This document shows positions 32,981 to 41,199 of a DNA stretch of 64,000 bases, piece after piece. Both the position numbers and the translations under genes were made by a program. Numbering within the stretch: position 1 is the stretch's first letter; each line of letters opens with the position of its first letter. The DNA is from Streptomyces sp. SN-593 (GTDB taxonomy: Bacteria > Actinomycetota > Actinomycetes > Streptomycetales > Streptomycetaceae). The notes beneath the pieces were generated by a model that did not search any database, was not told the DNA's origin, and saw only the letters and a program-made list of their open reading frames with translations. Where the stretch lies: contig NZ_AP018365.1 of assembly GCF_016756395.1 (NCBI RefSeq), forward strand, positions 4,736,001 through 4,800,000. Direction: 5' to 3'.

Positions 32981-34227
32981 GCGCCGTGACGTACCCGGCG
33001 TTGACGCCCTCGGTCGCGCTGTGGGCCGCGCTGCTGGTGGCCTGCCTGCCCGCCTGGACGGCGCTCCAGCGGCACGGGTGCAGGCGACGTGCGTTCGGGC
33101 TGCTGAAGGGACGCCAGGGCCGCTCTGGGACCGCTCCGAGGGTCGGTACGGGACGGTGGCGGGAGCGGTGGAGCCACATGGTCCAGGGCGGCCGGTTCCG
33201 GATCGGTCGACGTGGTCGAGGCGGGCATCGACAGCCGGGAAGGGCCTTCTGGTGGCCTTGGCGCCGGGATCGGTCGGGCGGGGGTGACGCCGGGCTCCGG
33301 TCGGACGGTGCAGGTGAAACGCGGCGCACGCGCGGCGGTCCTGAGTGGCTGTGCCTGCCCGCCGGGGCGGCGCTCGCGGCGGTCACGTGGTCGGTGGTGC
33401 CGATGGTCGCGGGAGCGGTCGCGCTGCCGTTGGTGCGCAGAGCGCTGGGGGCCCGGGCCCGCCGGGCAGCGGCCGAGCGGACCTCGGTCGCGGTGAGCGT
33501 GCTGTGCGGCGTGGTGGCGGGCGACCTGCGGGCCGGACGTCCGCCGCACGCCGCACTCGCGGACGCGGTGGAGTCGGCCGGGTGGTCCGGTTCCCCCGAC
33601 CTGGGGCCGATCGCGGGGCTGCTGCTGTCCGCCGCCCGGTTCGGTGGGGATGTGCCGGGCGCGCTCCGGACGGCGGCGCGATGCCGACCAGGCGCGCACG
33701 GTCTCGGCGCGGTGGCCGCGTGCTGGCAGGTCGCGGTGGACGGCGGCGCCGGGCTGGCCGCGGCGCTGGACCGGGTCGCCGTCGCTCTGCGCGCCGAGGC
33801 CGACCGGCGTGAGGACCTGCGGGCGCAATTGGCCGGCCCGCGCGCCACGGCGGTGCTGCTCGCGCTGCTCCCCGCGTTCGGCTTGGTGCTGGGTACGGCG
33901 ATGGGAGCAGATCCGGCTGCGGTGCTCCTGCACACACCGGCGGGGCTGGTCTGCCTGGTGGCGGGAGTGCTTCTGGAATGGGCCGGCCTGGCGTGGACGT
34001 CACGGATCATCCGGGCGGCCGAGGGCGGTCCGCCGAGCGGTACGGGCAGCGGCCGGGGCTTCACCGTCTCGCGCGCTCCGGACTCAAGGGTCCCGGGATC
34101 GGGCGCCGCCGGAGTGGGCGACCGAGAAGTGGCCGAGCGGGCGACGGTCGGTCTCGGGGCGGGAGCGGCAGCGCCGCGGTCCGCCCGGACGCCGCGCGGG
34201 TCGAGCGTGGAAGGGGGCCGGTGGTGA
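32977..34227 (+). CDS. tadB: TadB-like membrane protein (type II secretion F domain)
   Basis: 416 residues from GTG 32977, overlapping tadA by GTGA. One hydrophobic segment near residues 5-28, then a Gly/Arg-rich linker of about 80 residues, a hydrophobic stretch near 122-150, the cytoplasmic F-domain core (RAAAERTSVAVSVLCGVVAGDLRAGRPPHAAL, here given in part, and GDVPGALRTAARCRPGAHGL), and further membrane helices about 290-338. The tail is low-complexity. TadB and TadC form the inner-membrane platform turned by TadA. The linker is longer and more basic than usual. Confidence 0.85.
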   Translation: MSAVTYPALTPSVALWAALLVACLPAWTALQRHGCRRRAFGLLKGRQGRSGTAPRVGTGRWRERWSHMVQGGRFRIGRRGRGGHRQPGRAFWWPWRRDRSGGGDAGLRSDGAGETRRTRGGPEWLCLPAGAALAAVTWSVVPMVAGAVALPLVRRALGARARRAAAERTSVAVSVLCGVVAGDLRAGRPPHAALADAVESAGWSGSPDLGPIAGLLLSAARFGGDVPGALRTAARCRPGAHGLGAVAACWQVAVDGGAGLAAALDRVAVALRAEADRREDLRAQLAGPRATAVLLALLPAFGLVLGTAMGADPAAVLLHTPAGLVCLVAGVLLEWAGLAWTSRIIRAAEGGPPSGTGSGRGFTVSRAPDSRVPGSGAAGVGDREVAERATVGLGAGAAAPRSARTPRGSSVEGGRW

Positions 34228-35030
34228 GCGGCGGGACCGTCCACAGCCTGGGGATGGCGGTGTCCGTCGTCGCGGCGGTGGGCGCGGCGGCAGCGGCGGC
34301 GCTGCCGGGAAGGGGCCGGAACTGTGGTGTGCGCAGACTGCGGCGCCTGCTGGAAGGGGCACGCCGAGCCAGGAAGCCATGGCTTTGGCGGGAGAGCGTA
34401 CGAACCGCCGGGCGGACCTGGTTGCCGGTGATCGCCCCGGTGTTGGGGGCGACGGTTCTTGTAGGGGGCCTTGCGGGAGTGCTGGCCGGGATCGTGGTCG
34501 GGGTCGCCACGCGGGTGGTGCTCGTCCGACGCCGGGCGGGGGCCGCCGAGGGGACAGCCGACACGGGACCCGATCCGGCGGAACTGCCGCTGTGCGCTGA
34601 CTTGATGGCGGCCTGCTTGGCGGCGGGCGCCACACCGGGGGAGGCCGCGGGGGCGGTGGGGCGGTGCCTGGACGGGGCGCTGGGAGCCGCACTGTCGCGG
34701 GCAGAGGCGGAGCTGCGGCTCGGCGGTGAACCGGCGGACTGCTGGGGGAGGTTCGGCCGCTTGTCCGGGGCCGGTGCGATGGGCCGCTGCCTGGCGCGGG
34801 CCTCGACGACAGGCAGTGCGCCGGTGGCGGAGATGGCCCGGTTGGCGGCGGACTACCGAGCCGAGCACGCCCGTTCGTCGGTCGCCGGTGCTCGGCGGGC
34901 CGCGGTACTGGCCACCGCGCCGTTGGGCGTGTGCTTCCTGCCGGCCTTCCTGCTCGTGGGCGTCGCGCCGGTGGTGATGGGGCTCGCGGGCGCGGTGCTG
35001 GGAGGCCCGACGGGAGGCGGGGGAGGGTGA
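34224..35030 (+). CDS. tadC: TadC-like membrane protein (type II secretion F domain)
   Basis: 268 residues from GTG 34224, overlapping tadB by GTGA. It has an N-terminal membrane helix, a pair of helices at about 70-105 (VIAPVLGATVLVGGLAGVLAGIVV as separate parts), the F-domain segment LCADLMAACLAAGATPGEAAGAVG and a C-terminal helix pair ending LPAFLLVGVAPVVMGLAG. Partner of TadB in the assembly platform. The 278 bases that follow up to the pilin gene contain no supported gene and no clear terminator. Confidence 0.85.
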   Translation: MSGGTVHSLGMAVSVVAAVGAAAAAALPGRGRNCGVRRLRRLLEGARRARKPWLWRESVRTAGRTWLPVIAPVLGATVLVGGLAGVLAGIVVGVATRVVLVRRRAGAAEGTADTGPDPAELPLCADLMAACLAAGATPGEAAGAVGRCLDGALGAALSRAEAELRLGGEPADCWGRFGRLSGAGAMGRCLARASTTGSAPVAEMARLAADYRAEHARSSVAGARRAAVLATAPLGVCFLPAFLLVGVAPVVMGLAGAVLGGPTGGGGG

Positions 35031-35308
35031 GGTCGCCGACAGGACGGGCTCCGCCTCCCGCCCGTACGGGCCCCGGAAGGGGGCTGGCCGTGACTCGGCC
35101 GTGTGGGTCCCGGCCGACCGTGTGGAGCCGTGTCCCGCTCGTGCGGAAGGCAGCGGTGGCAGGGCGACGGGACCCCGACGGGACGCGTCCGCCGGACTGC
35201 ACCGGTGGAGGCGGCGGCACAGGTGGCGCGGGCACATGGCTTCGATGCCCAGGAACGCAGGAACAGCGGGAAACGAAAGAACCCGGAAAACCAGTGAGGA
35301 GAACGGAA

Positions 35309-35530
35309 ATGGCGATGCGGAAGTCGGTTCGGTGCGTGGCGGTTCGGTGGGCCGGAATGATCCGGCGGTGCCGGGCGGCGGCCGACGCCGGGATGAGCAC
35401 GGCGGAGTACGCGGTGGGCACGATCGCGGCCTGCGGGTTCGCGGCCGTGCTCTACAAGGTCGTGACGAGTGGGCCGGTGCGGACGGCGATGACCTCGGTG
35501 ATCGAGAAGGCGCTCCATGCGCCGTTCTGA
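35309..35530 (+). CDS. Flp-like pilin precursor (DUF4244 type)
   Basis: 73 residues from ATG 35309, with TGAGGAGAACGGAA upstream. A basic leader ends at G28, followed by MSTAEYAVG and a hydrophobic helix TIAACGFAAVLYKVV. G28 with Glu at +5 and Tyr at +6 is exactly the processing signature of Flp pilins cut by a TadV-type prepilin peptidase. The short polar tail fits a small major pilin. Its stop overlaps the tadE start by 14 bases. No prepilin peptidase gene is in the window, so maturation needs an enzyme encoded elsewhere. Confidence 0.88.
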   Translation: MAMRKSVRCVAVRWAGMIRRCRAAADAGMSTAEYAVGTIAACGFAAVLYKVVTSGPVRTAMTSVIEKALHAPF

Positions 35531-35919
35531 GGGAATGCGCCGGGAGCGCCGGGGCGGGCGGTCAGGGTGGGCGCGTCGCGGGGACCGGGGCTACGTCACC
35601 GCTGAGGCGGCCGTGGTGATCCCGACGCTGGTGGCGCTGACCGGGCTGCTCCTGTGGGGGTTGATGGCGGCAGCCGCGCAGATCCGGTGCGTGGACGCCG
35701 CCAGGGCCGGAGCGCGCGCTGCTGCGCGGGGGGGACGGGGCGGGGGACGTGGTGAGGGCCGGCCGCGCGGCGGCGCCGGAGGGAGCGGAGGTGAGGGTGA
35801 GCCGTGGCGGGGGTCTGGTGAGAGTGCGGGTGACGGTGGACCGGCCGCGGTTTCCGGTGAGGTTGACGGCGGAGGCGGCCGCGTTGGACGAGGAGGCGGT
35901 GGGGAGTGGAGGGCCGTGA
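35517..35919 (+). pseudogene. tadE: tadE-like pseudopilin gene with a frameshift in a G7 run
   Basis: The frame from ATG 35517 encodes a TadE-type N-terminus: basic leader, cleavage-like RGDRG/YVTAE with Glu at +5, and the helix AAVVIPTLVALTGLLLWGLM, then CVDAARAGARAAAR. At a run of seven G (35728-35734) the family-like sequence continues in the +1 frame as GDGAGDVVRAGRAAAPEGAEV and RVTVDRPRFPVRLTAEAAAL, ending at TGA 35917-35919, which overlaps the next GTG by GTGA as all other junctions do. With one G fewer the gene would be intact (about 133 residues). As written, the first frame runs on as a Gly/Arg-rich shadow into the next gene. Could be a real mutation, a phase-variable run or a sequencing error. 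Confidence 0.75.
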
Positions 35920-36719
35920 GCCGGGAACGGGACCGGGGGTCGGCCACGGTGTGGTCGTTGGGGTTGATGGCGGTGTTGATGGCGGTCTTCGCGGCAGTGG
36001 CGTTGATGGGGAGCGCGGTGGCGGCCAGGCATCGGGCGGGGGGTGCCGCGGACCTGGCGGCGCTGGCCGCGGCGGATCACGCCCTGGACGGTCGGCAGGC
36101 GGCTTGCGGGCTGGCCGCTCGGGTGGCCCTCGCTCAGGGGGCGCGGCTGCGCAGGTGCGCGGTGGTGGGGGAGGTGGCCGACGTCGTTGCCCAGGTCGGG
36201 GGAGCACGGGTGAGGTCGCGGGCGGGGCCGGAGGCAGCGTCGGTGCTGGGTTCGGATCCGGTTCCGGGCCTTGCCTCGGGTCCGGGTCTGGCTGTGGGTC
36301 TTGCTTCGGGTCCGGATCCAGTTCCGGGTCCCGTACCGGGTCTTGCCTCGGGTCCAGGTCGGGCTGTGGGTCTTGCTTCGGGTCCGGGGACAGGGACGGA
36401 GGCCGGCCGGGCCCGACGCGCAACTCTCGGAAAGTGCTGCGGCCGTGGAGGGCGAGGAGGAGGTGACCCGTGGCGGGGCGCCGGTCAGGGCCGGGTGGCG
36501 GGCTCGGCACCGGAGGCGAGCAGGCAGTCCAGCAGCCGCACGGAGGCGGCCTTGTCGAGCGGGTCGTTGCCGTTGCCGCACTTGGGCGACTGCACGCAGG
36601 AGGGGCAGCCGTGGTCGCACTCGCAGGAGGCGATGGCCTCACGGGTCGCGGCGAGCCAGCCGCGGGCGGTGCGGAAGGCGCGCTCGGCGAAGCCCGCACC
36701 CCCGGGGTGGCCGTCGTAG
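35916..36719 (+). CDS. TadE/TadG-like (Rv3654c family) secreted protein with C-terminal repeats
   Basis: 267 residues from GTG 35916, overlapping the corrected tadE stop. The N-terminus DRGSATVWSLGLMAVLMAVFAAVALMG (as leader plus helix) followed by RHRAGGAADLAALAAADHAL and QGARLRRCAVVGEVADVVAQV is typical of the small TadE-like proteins (mycobacterial Rv3654c type) that end these loci. After residue about 108 the usual short tail is replaced by Gly/Leu/Ala/Ser/Pro repeats from a 72-base tandem repeat. The frame stays open to 36719 and so overlaps the reverse helicase gene by 235 bases; the true end may be earlier if another frameshift exists. The first 105 codons are secure, the rest is uncertain. 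Confidence 0.6.
   Translation: MSRERDRGSATVWSLGLMAVLMAVFAAVALMGSAVAARHRAGGAADLAALAAADHALDGRQAACGLAARVALAQGARLRRCAVVGEVADVVAQVGGARVRSRAGPEAASVLGSDPVPGLASGPGLAVGLASGPDPVPGPVPGLASGPGRAVGLASGPGTGTEAGRARRATLGKCCGRGGRGGGDPWRGAGQGRVAGSAPEASRQSSSRTEAALSSGSLPLPHLGDCTQEGQPWSHSQEAMASRVAASQPRAVRKARSAKPAPPGWPS
36264..36390 (+). repeat. 72-base tandem repeat within the TadE/G-like gene
   Basis: A unit starting CCGGGCCTTGCCTCGGGTCC at 36264 recurs at 36336 with a period of 72 bases (24 codons); the second copy is partial and differs at a few positions. It encodes PGLASGPG-LAVGLASGPDPVPG-like peptide. Period divisible by three keeps the frame open whatever the copy number. Confidence 0.75.
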
Positions 36720-39028
36720 ACGAAGACCGTGGGCAGCCCGGTGTCGGCGTGCAGGGGTATGGACACCCCGCCGATGTCCCAGCGGTCGCAGGTGGCGAAG
36801 AGCGGAAGGAGGCCGATCGAGGCGTGCTCCGCGGCGTGCAGGGCGCCGGGCAGTTCCTCGGGATGGATGCCGGCCGCGTCGAGTTGGGCGTCGGTGACGG
36901 TCCACCACACGGCGCGGGTGCGCAGGGTCCGGGGCGGGAGGTCGAGTTTGGCCTCGCCGAGGACCTCGCCGGTCAGCAGCCGGCGGCGCAGGTAGGACAC
37001 CACCTGGTGGGTGACCTCCACGGATCCGAAGTGGATGCGGGCGTCGCCCCAGGGCTCGTCGATGTCGGTGGACAACACGCGGATGTCGGTGGTGTCGCGG
37101 GCCATCGTGGTGAAGGGCGGGTCGGCGCGTTCGACCAGGGCCACGCAGTCGTCGAGGTCCAGGCGCCGGACGAGGTAGGTGCGGCCCTGGTGGAGATGGA
37201 CGGCGCCCTCGTGCACCGTGGCGTGGGCCGAGGAGGCGTCCACGGTGCCCAGCAGGCGCCCGGAGTCCTCCTCGACGACCTGGATCGGTGAGCCGCCCTC
37301 CCCGCGGATGTCGGTGAGGTCGGCGGCCCGCTCCCGGCGGGTCCAGTACCAGCCCGACGCCCGGCGGCGCAGCAGCCCGCGTCGTTCCAACTGCGGCACC
37401 AGGTCGGCGGCCTCGGGGCCGAAGAGGGTCAGGTCGTCGTCGGTCAACGGCAGTTCGGCCGCGGCCGCGCACAGGTGCGGCGCGAGGACGTACGGGTTGT
37501 CCGGGTCGAGGACGGTGGACTCCACGGGCCGTTCGAAGATCGCCTCGGGGTGGTGGACGAGGTACGTGTCCAGGGGGTCGTCGCGGCCGACCATGACCGC
37601 CAGCGCTCCCTGGGCCGAGCGCCCCGCCCGCCCCGCCTGCTGCCACAGCGAGGCGCGCGTGCCCGGATAGCCGGCCAGCAGGACCGCGTCGAGCCCGGAG
37701 ACGTCCACGCCGAGTTCGAGCGCGGAGGTGGAGGCCAGGCCGAGGAGGCGGCCGGAGTGCAGGTCGCGTTCCAGGGCGCGGCGCTCGTCGGGCAGGTATC
37801 CGCCCCGGTAGGCGGCGACACGCTGGGGGAGCGAGGCGTCGATCTCGGCGAGCCGCTCCTGGGCGATGAGGGCGACGAGTTCCGCGCCGCGCCGGGAGCG
37901 GACGAACGTGACGGTCCTCACACCCTGGAGTACGAGATCGGTGAGGAGCTCGGCGCATTCCGCGGTGGCGGTGCGGCGGACCGGGGCGCCGTGCTCGCCG
38001 GACAACTCGGTCAGGGGCGGCTCCCACAGCGCGAAGGACACCTCGCCGCGCGGTGACGTGTCCTCGGTGACCTCGGCGACGGGCACCCCGGTCAGCCGAC
38101 TGGCCGCCTGGCCCGGGTCGGCCGCGGTCGCGGAGGCGAGGAGGAAGACCGGATCGGCGCCGTAGCGGGCGCAGATCCGCCGCAGGCGGCGCAGCACCTG
38201 GGCGACGTGGGAGCCGAAGACGCCGCGGTAGGTGTGGCACTCGTCGATGACGACGTAGCGCAGACCGCGCAGGAAGGAGGACCAGCGGGCGTGCCCGGGC
38301 AGGATGCCGCGGTGCAGCATGTCGGGGTTGGTCAGGACGTAGGTGCCGTGCCGGCGGACCCACTCGCGTTCCTCGTACGGGGTGTCGCCGTCGTAGACCG
38401 CGGGGCGCACCGCCGGGCCGAGCGGGGCGGCGAGCGCGCTGACGGCGCGGCGCTGGTCGGCGGCGAGCGCCTTGGTGGGGGCGAGGTAGAGCGCGGTGGG
38501 TCCCCGCCCGCTCTGCGCGGGGACCCGGGCCCGGCCCCTTCCCCCGACCCTGGTCCCTCCGGGTCGGGCTCCGGCCGCGGCTGCGGCGGCTCCGACCCGC
38601 CCGGTGCCTCCGGTTCCCCCGTTCGGCCCATTCCCGGTGCCCGGCTCGCCGCCGTCCGCCGCCTCGCCGCCGTCCGCCGCCTCGGCCCCGCGCTGCTCCG
38701 GCAGCAGCGCGCTCAGCACCGGCGCGAGGTAGGCCAGCGACTTTCCGGAGGCGGTCCCGGTCGCCACGACCACCGACTCGCCGCGCAGCGCGTACGCGGC
38801 CGCGAGCGCCTGGTGCTCCCACGGACGGTCGATCCCAGCCGCCCGGATCGCGGCGACGACTTCGGGCCGCACGCCCTCCGGCCACGATGCATGACGCCCG
38901 ACCCGCGGGGGCAGGTGCTCCGTATGGGTGATGCGTACGGCGCGGTCCGCCCCCGCGGAGAGCCGCTCCAAAGCGGTCCGTGGGGACGGGCGCCCGTGCG
39001 CCGACTGCGGAAGTTGATCCTGGGCCAT
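36485..39028 (-). CDS. DEAD/DEAH-box helicase with DUF1998 zinc-binding C-terminus (SftH/MrfA-like)
   Basis: 847 residues on the reverse strand from ATG 39026-39028 (a GTG two codons earlier is also in frame). Helicase motifs: I VVATGTASGKSLAYLAP, Ia LAPTKALAADQRRA, II VVIDECHTYRGVFG, III LLASATAADP, V LASTSALELGVDVSG and VI WQQAGRAGRSAQGA. The C-terminal DUF1998 region has HPGGAGFAERAF and a four-cysteine cluster CECDHGCPSCVQSPKCG. This matches MrfA/SftH/Hrq1-like 3'-5' helicases linked to repair of mitomycin-type damage. A low-complexity insert (Gly/Ala/Asp) lies between motifs I and Ia. It is divergent from bldG and converges on the Tad-like locus. Confidence 0.92.
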   Translation of the reverse strand: MAQDQLPQSAHGRPSPRTALERLSAGADRAVRITHTEHLPPRVGRHASWPEGVRPEVVAAIRAAGIDRPWEHQALAAAYALRGESVVVATGTASGKSLAYLAPVLSALLPEQRGAEAADGGEAADGGEPGTGNGPNGGTGGTGRVGAAAAAAGARPGGTRVGGRGRARVPAQSGRGPTALYLAPTKALAADQRRAVSALAAPLGPAVRPAVYDGDTPYEEREWVRRHGTYVLTNPDMLHRGILPGHARWSSFLRGLRYVVIDECHTYRGVFGSHVAQVLRRLRRICARYGADPVFLLASATAADPGQAASRLTGVPVAEVTEDTSPRGEVSFALWEPPLTELSGEHGAPVRRTATAECAELLTDLVLQGVRTVTFVRSRRGAELVALIAQERLAEIDASLPQRVAAYRGGYLPDERRALERDLHSGRLLGLASTSALELGVDVSGLDAVLLAGYPGTRASLWQQAGRAGRSAQGALAVMVGRDDPLDTYLVHHPEAIFERPVESTVLDPDNPYVLAPHLCAAAAELPLTDDDLTLFGPEAADLVPQLERRGLLRRRASGWYWTRRERAADLTDIRGEGGSPIQVVEEDSGRLLGTVDASSAHATVHEGAVHLHQGRTYLVRRLDLDDCVALVERADPPFTTMARDTTDIRVLSTDIDEPWGDARIHFGSVEVTHQVVSYLRRRLLTGEVLGEAKLDLPPRTLRTRAVWWTVTDAQLDAAGIHPEELPGALHAAEHASIGLLPLFATCDRWDIGGVSIPLHADTGLPTVFVYDGHPGGAGFAERAFRTARGWLAATREAIASCECDHGCPSCVQSPKCGNGNDPLDKAASVRLLDCLLASGAEPATRP

Positions 39029-39219
39029 CGGCACTCAGTGTGTCACCGGCATGACGGACAATCGCAGTAAGGCGTCGTGCGGGCCCACCGCGAAGTGATT
39101 GAATGCCATCGCGGCCCAACTCCTTCCCCCACCTGTCGGTGGAGGAGTCGCCACTACCGATAACGTTTCGGTGGAGGCCCCAGGGGGGCGCCGCGTCGAT
39201 GCAAGGTGCTGGAGGATCA

Positions 39220-39561
39220 GTGGACCTGTCCCTGTCGACCCGAACCGTCGGCGATCGCACGATCGTCGAGGTCGGCGGCGAGATTGATGTGTACACCGCG
39301 CCCAAGCTGCGTGAGCAGCTCGTGGAGCTCGTGAACGACGGGAGTTACCACCTCGTCGTGGACATGGAGGGAGTCGACTTCCTCGACTCGACCGGCCTGG
39401 GTGTGCTCGTCGGCGGGCTCAAGCGGGTGCGCGCGCACGAAGGATCGTTGCGTCTGGTGTGCAACCAGGAGCGCATCCTGAAGATTTTCCGAATCACCGG
39501 TCTGACCAAGGTGTTCCCCATCCACACCTCGGTCGACGAGGCTGTCGCGGCGACCGACTGA
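39220..39561 (+). CDS. bldG: Anti-sigma factor antagonist BldG
   Basis: 113 residues from GTG 39220 with CTGGAGGATCA upstream. STAS domain with GGEIDVYTAPKLREQLVEL and the phosphorylation motif DFLDSTGLGVLVGGL in which S57 is the target residue. Near identity to S. coelicolor BldG as remembered. In that organism BldG is required for aerial hyphae and antibiotics and works by partner switching with an anti-sigma factor. The next gene encodes such a factor 80 bases downstream, as in the known two-gene operon. Confidence 0.97.
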   Translation: MDLSLSTRTVGDRTIVEVGGEIDVYTAPKLREQLVELVNDGSYHLVVDMEGVDFLDSTGLGVLVGGLKRVRAHEGSLRLVCNQERILKIFRITGLTKVFPIHTSVDEAVAATD

Positions 39562-39641
39562 CGTTCGTCGAGAGGGGCACCGGGCGGACCGCCGTCCGGG
39601 CCCCTTTGATGCCCATCCACAGGACCGGAGGGGGAAGCCCC

Positions 39642-40061
39642 ATGCCCACCGTAGAACTGCTCTTCAGCGCCCAGCCCGAGCATGTGCGCACCGCACGGCT
39701 CGTGGCCGCACAGGTGGCGCGCCGAGCGGGGGTGGACGAGGCGTCCCTGGACGAGGTCCGGCTGGCGGTCGGCGAGGCGTGCAGCCGCGCCGTCGGCCTG
39801 CACCGCAACAACGGCGTCGAAGAGCCGGTGCGCGTGCTGCTCAACGAGGACGAGAAGAAGTTCTCCATCGAGGTCGTGGACGAGGTCCCCGGCACCTCCG
39901 CCGGTGGCGGCCACACCGACGGCCCGCCCACCGACGACGCCGCCGAGGACGAGGGCGAGATGGGCCTGGCGGTCATCAGCGGCCTGGTCGACGACGTCGA
40001 GGTGATCGACGGAGACCGCGGCGGCGTGATCCGGATGACCTGGCCGACCGTTTCCGTCTGA
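39642..40061 (+). CDS. apgA: Anti-sigma factor kinase-like protein (ApgA-type, BldG partner)
   Basis: 139 residues from ATG 39642 with GGAGGGGGAAG upstream. HATPase_c-like anti-sigma regulatory protein of the RsbW group: DEVRLAVGEACSRAVGLH carries the N-box region and EGEMGLAVISGLVDDVEV a G-box-like loop, while an acidic insert (TDDAAEDE) interrupts the second half. In S. coelicolor the gene next to bldG encodes an anti-sigma factor that binds BldG, and the order here is the same. It would sequester a sigma factor until BldG, dephosphorylated, takes its place. Confidence 0.9.
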   Translation: MPTVELLFSAQPEHVRTARLVAAQVARRAGVDEASLDEVRLAVGEACSRAVGLHRNNGVEEPVRVLLNEDEKKFSIEVVDEVPGTSAGGGHTDGPPTDDAAEDEGEMGLAVISGLVDDVEVIDGDRGGVIRMTWPTVSV

Positions 40062-40378
40062 CCGGGAGCCCACCTCCGCCGCACCCCTGCCCGCGCACCC
40101 GCCCCTGCCCGAGGCTCGGTCGGGCCGCATACCTCCTTGATCGTGTCGTCCTGACGCCGTGTGAAATGTCACACCGGCGGCCGGACACCGGAGAGGCGGG
40201 CGGAAGCCCACCAGGACGCGTCCGCCCGCGGCTGACCCGCTGTCCACCTGCGGCGCAGCCCTACGAGACGAATCGCTCGATGAGCAGATAAATGGGTGCC
40301 CACGGCGGTCTGCCCCGCGGGGCGTCTTCGCCCGGCCGTGTATGTTCCGGGGCCGAAGGCCATGGAAGGGACCACCCG
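40062..40378 (+). other. Intergenic region upstream of the lipoprotein gene
   Basis: A 317-base gap. It holds the palindrome listed at 40159-40174 and, near 40278-40292, an AT-rich patch (GAGCAGATAAATGGG) that is a candidate -10 region for the lipoprotein gene. No coding frame is supported. Confidence 0.4.
40159..40174. promoter_or_regulatory. Crp-like palindrome
   Basis: GTGTGAAATGTCACAC contains an exact match (40159-40172) to GTG(N)6GNCAC, the motif I recall for Streptomyces Crp. Its symmetry, though, is TGTGA-N4-TCACA, two bases shorter than a classical CRP site, so another palindrome-binding regulator is possible. It is 205 bases upstream of the lipoprotein start and 98 bases after the anti-sigma stop. 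Confidence 0.45.
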
Positions 40379-41005
40379 GTGAAGGCGAAGAAGAAGCTCC
40401 TGGCCGCGCTGTCCGGTGGCGCGGTCGTGCTGCTCACGGTGTCCGCGTGCGGCGGGGACGACACCGCCAAGAAGCAGGACGACTGGGCGAAGGGCGTCTG
40501 CGACCAGGCCCAGGTCCAGCTCGGCAGGATCAACACCGCGAACACGTCGTTCGGCCAGGTCGACAGCGGCGGCAAGCCGCAGGACGTGAAGAGCGCGGAC
40601 TCCGCCGCCTTCCAGTCGATCTCCGCCGCGTACACCGCGCTCGCCGGCATCTTCGGCAAGGCGGGCGCCGCCCCCGGCGACGACGGCGCGAAGTTCCAGA
40701 AGAACGCGGTGACCGTCTTCACCCAGCAGGCCACCCAGTACACCGCGCTGAAGAAACAGGTCGACGGGCTCGACACCAGCGACCAGGCCAAGTTCGCGGT
40801 CGGTCTCGGCGGCGTCTCGACCTCGCTCCAGAAGACCGCGGCCAACGGGCAGACGTCGCTCGACACCCTCCGCCAGGGCGACATGGGCAAGGCCCTCGCC
40901 CAGCAGGCCGGCTGCCGCGGCGTCTCGGGCGGTTCGACTACGAGCAGCTCGACCACGAGCAGCTCGACCGGCACCAGCGCCAGCGCCACCCCCACGGCGT
41001 CCTGA
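40379..41005 (+). CDS. Secreted lipoprotein, unknown function
   Basis: 208 residues from GTG 40379 with GGAAGGGACC upstream. Signal: basic KAKKK, hydrophobic LLAALSGGAVVLLTV and lipobox VSAC. The mature part is helical (DDWAKGVCDQAQVQLGRIN, ALKKQVDGLDTSDQAKF) with two further cysteines that may pair, and a Ser/Thr-rich tail (STTSSSTTSSSTGTSASAT), a common linker or glycosylation region at the actinobacterial surface. A gene of this kind follows the bldG operon in other streptomycetes as I remember. No enzymatic motif. Confidence 0.85.
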   Translation: MKAKKKLLAALSGGAVVLLTVSACGGDDTAKKQDDWAKGVCDQAQVQLGRINTANTSFGQVDSGGKPQDVKSADSAAFQSISAAYTALAGIFGKAGAAPGDDGAKFQKNAVTVFTQQATQYTALKKQVDGLDTSDQAKFAVGLGGVSTSLQKTAANGQTSLDTLRQGDMGKALAQQAGCRGVSGGSTTSSSTTSSSTGTSASATPTAS

Positions 41006-41199
41006 CCCCCGGCCGCCCGGCACGCTCCGGCCGCCCGGCGCGTGCTCGGGCGGCCCGCACGCGATCCGGCGTCCCCATCCCCTTCGACGTCCCTGTCCCC
41101 TCCGGCAGCCCCTCGACGGTCCGGCCGTCCCCGCGCTCGCCCGCGGTTCCCGGACCGCGCCGCCCCGCGACGCGGCGCCCCTCCCGCAGTTCCGGGACA

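Noticed and set aside
35517..36719. A single 400-residue protein fusing TadE and the TadE/G-like part
   Set aside because: The middle is Gly/Arg-rich shadow sequence, while a +1 frame carries a family-like TadE tail with a GTGA overlap to the next gene; a frameshift explains it better.
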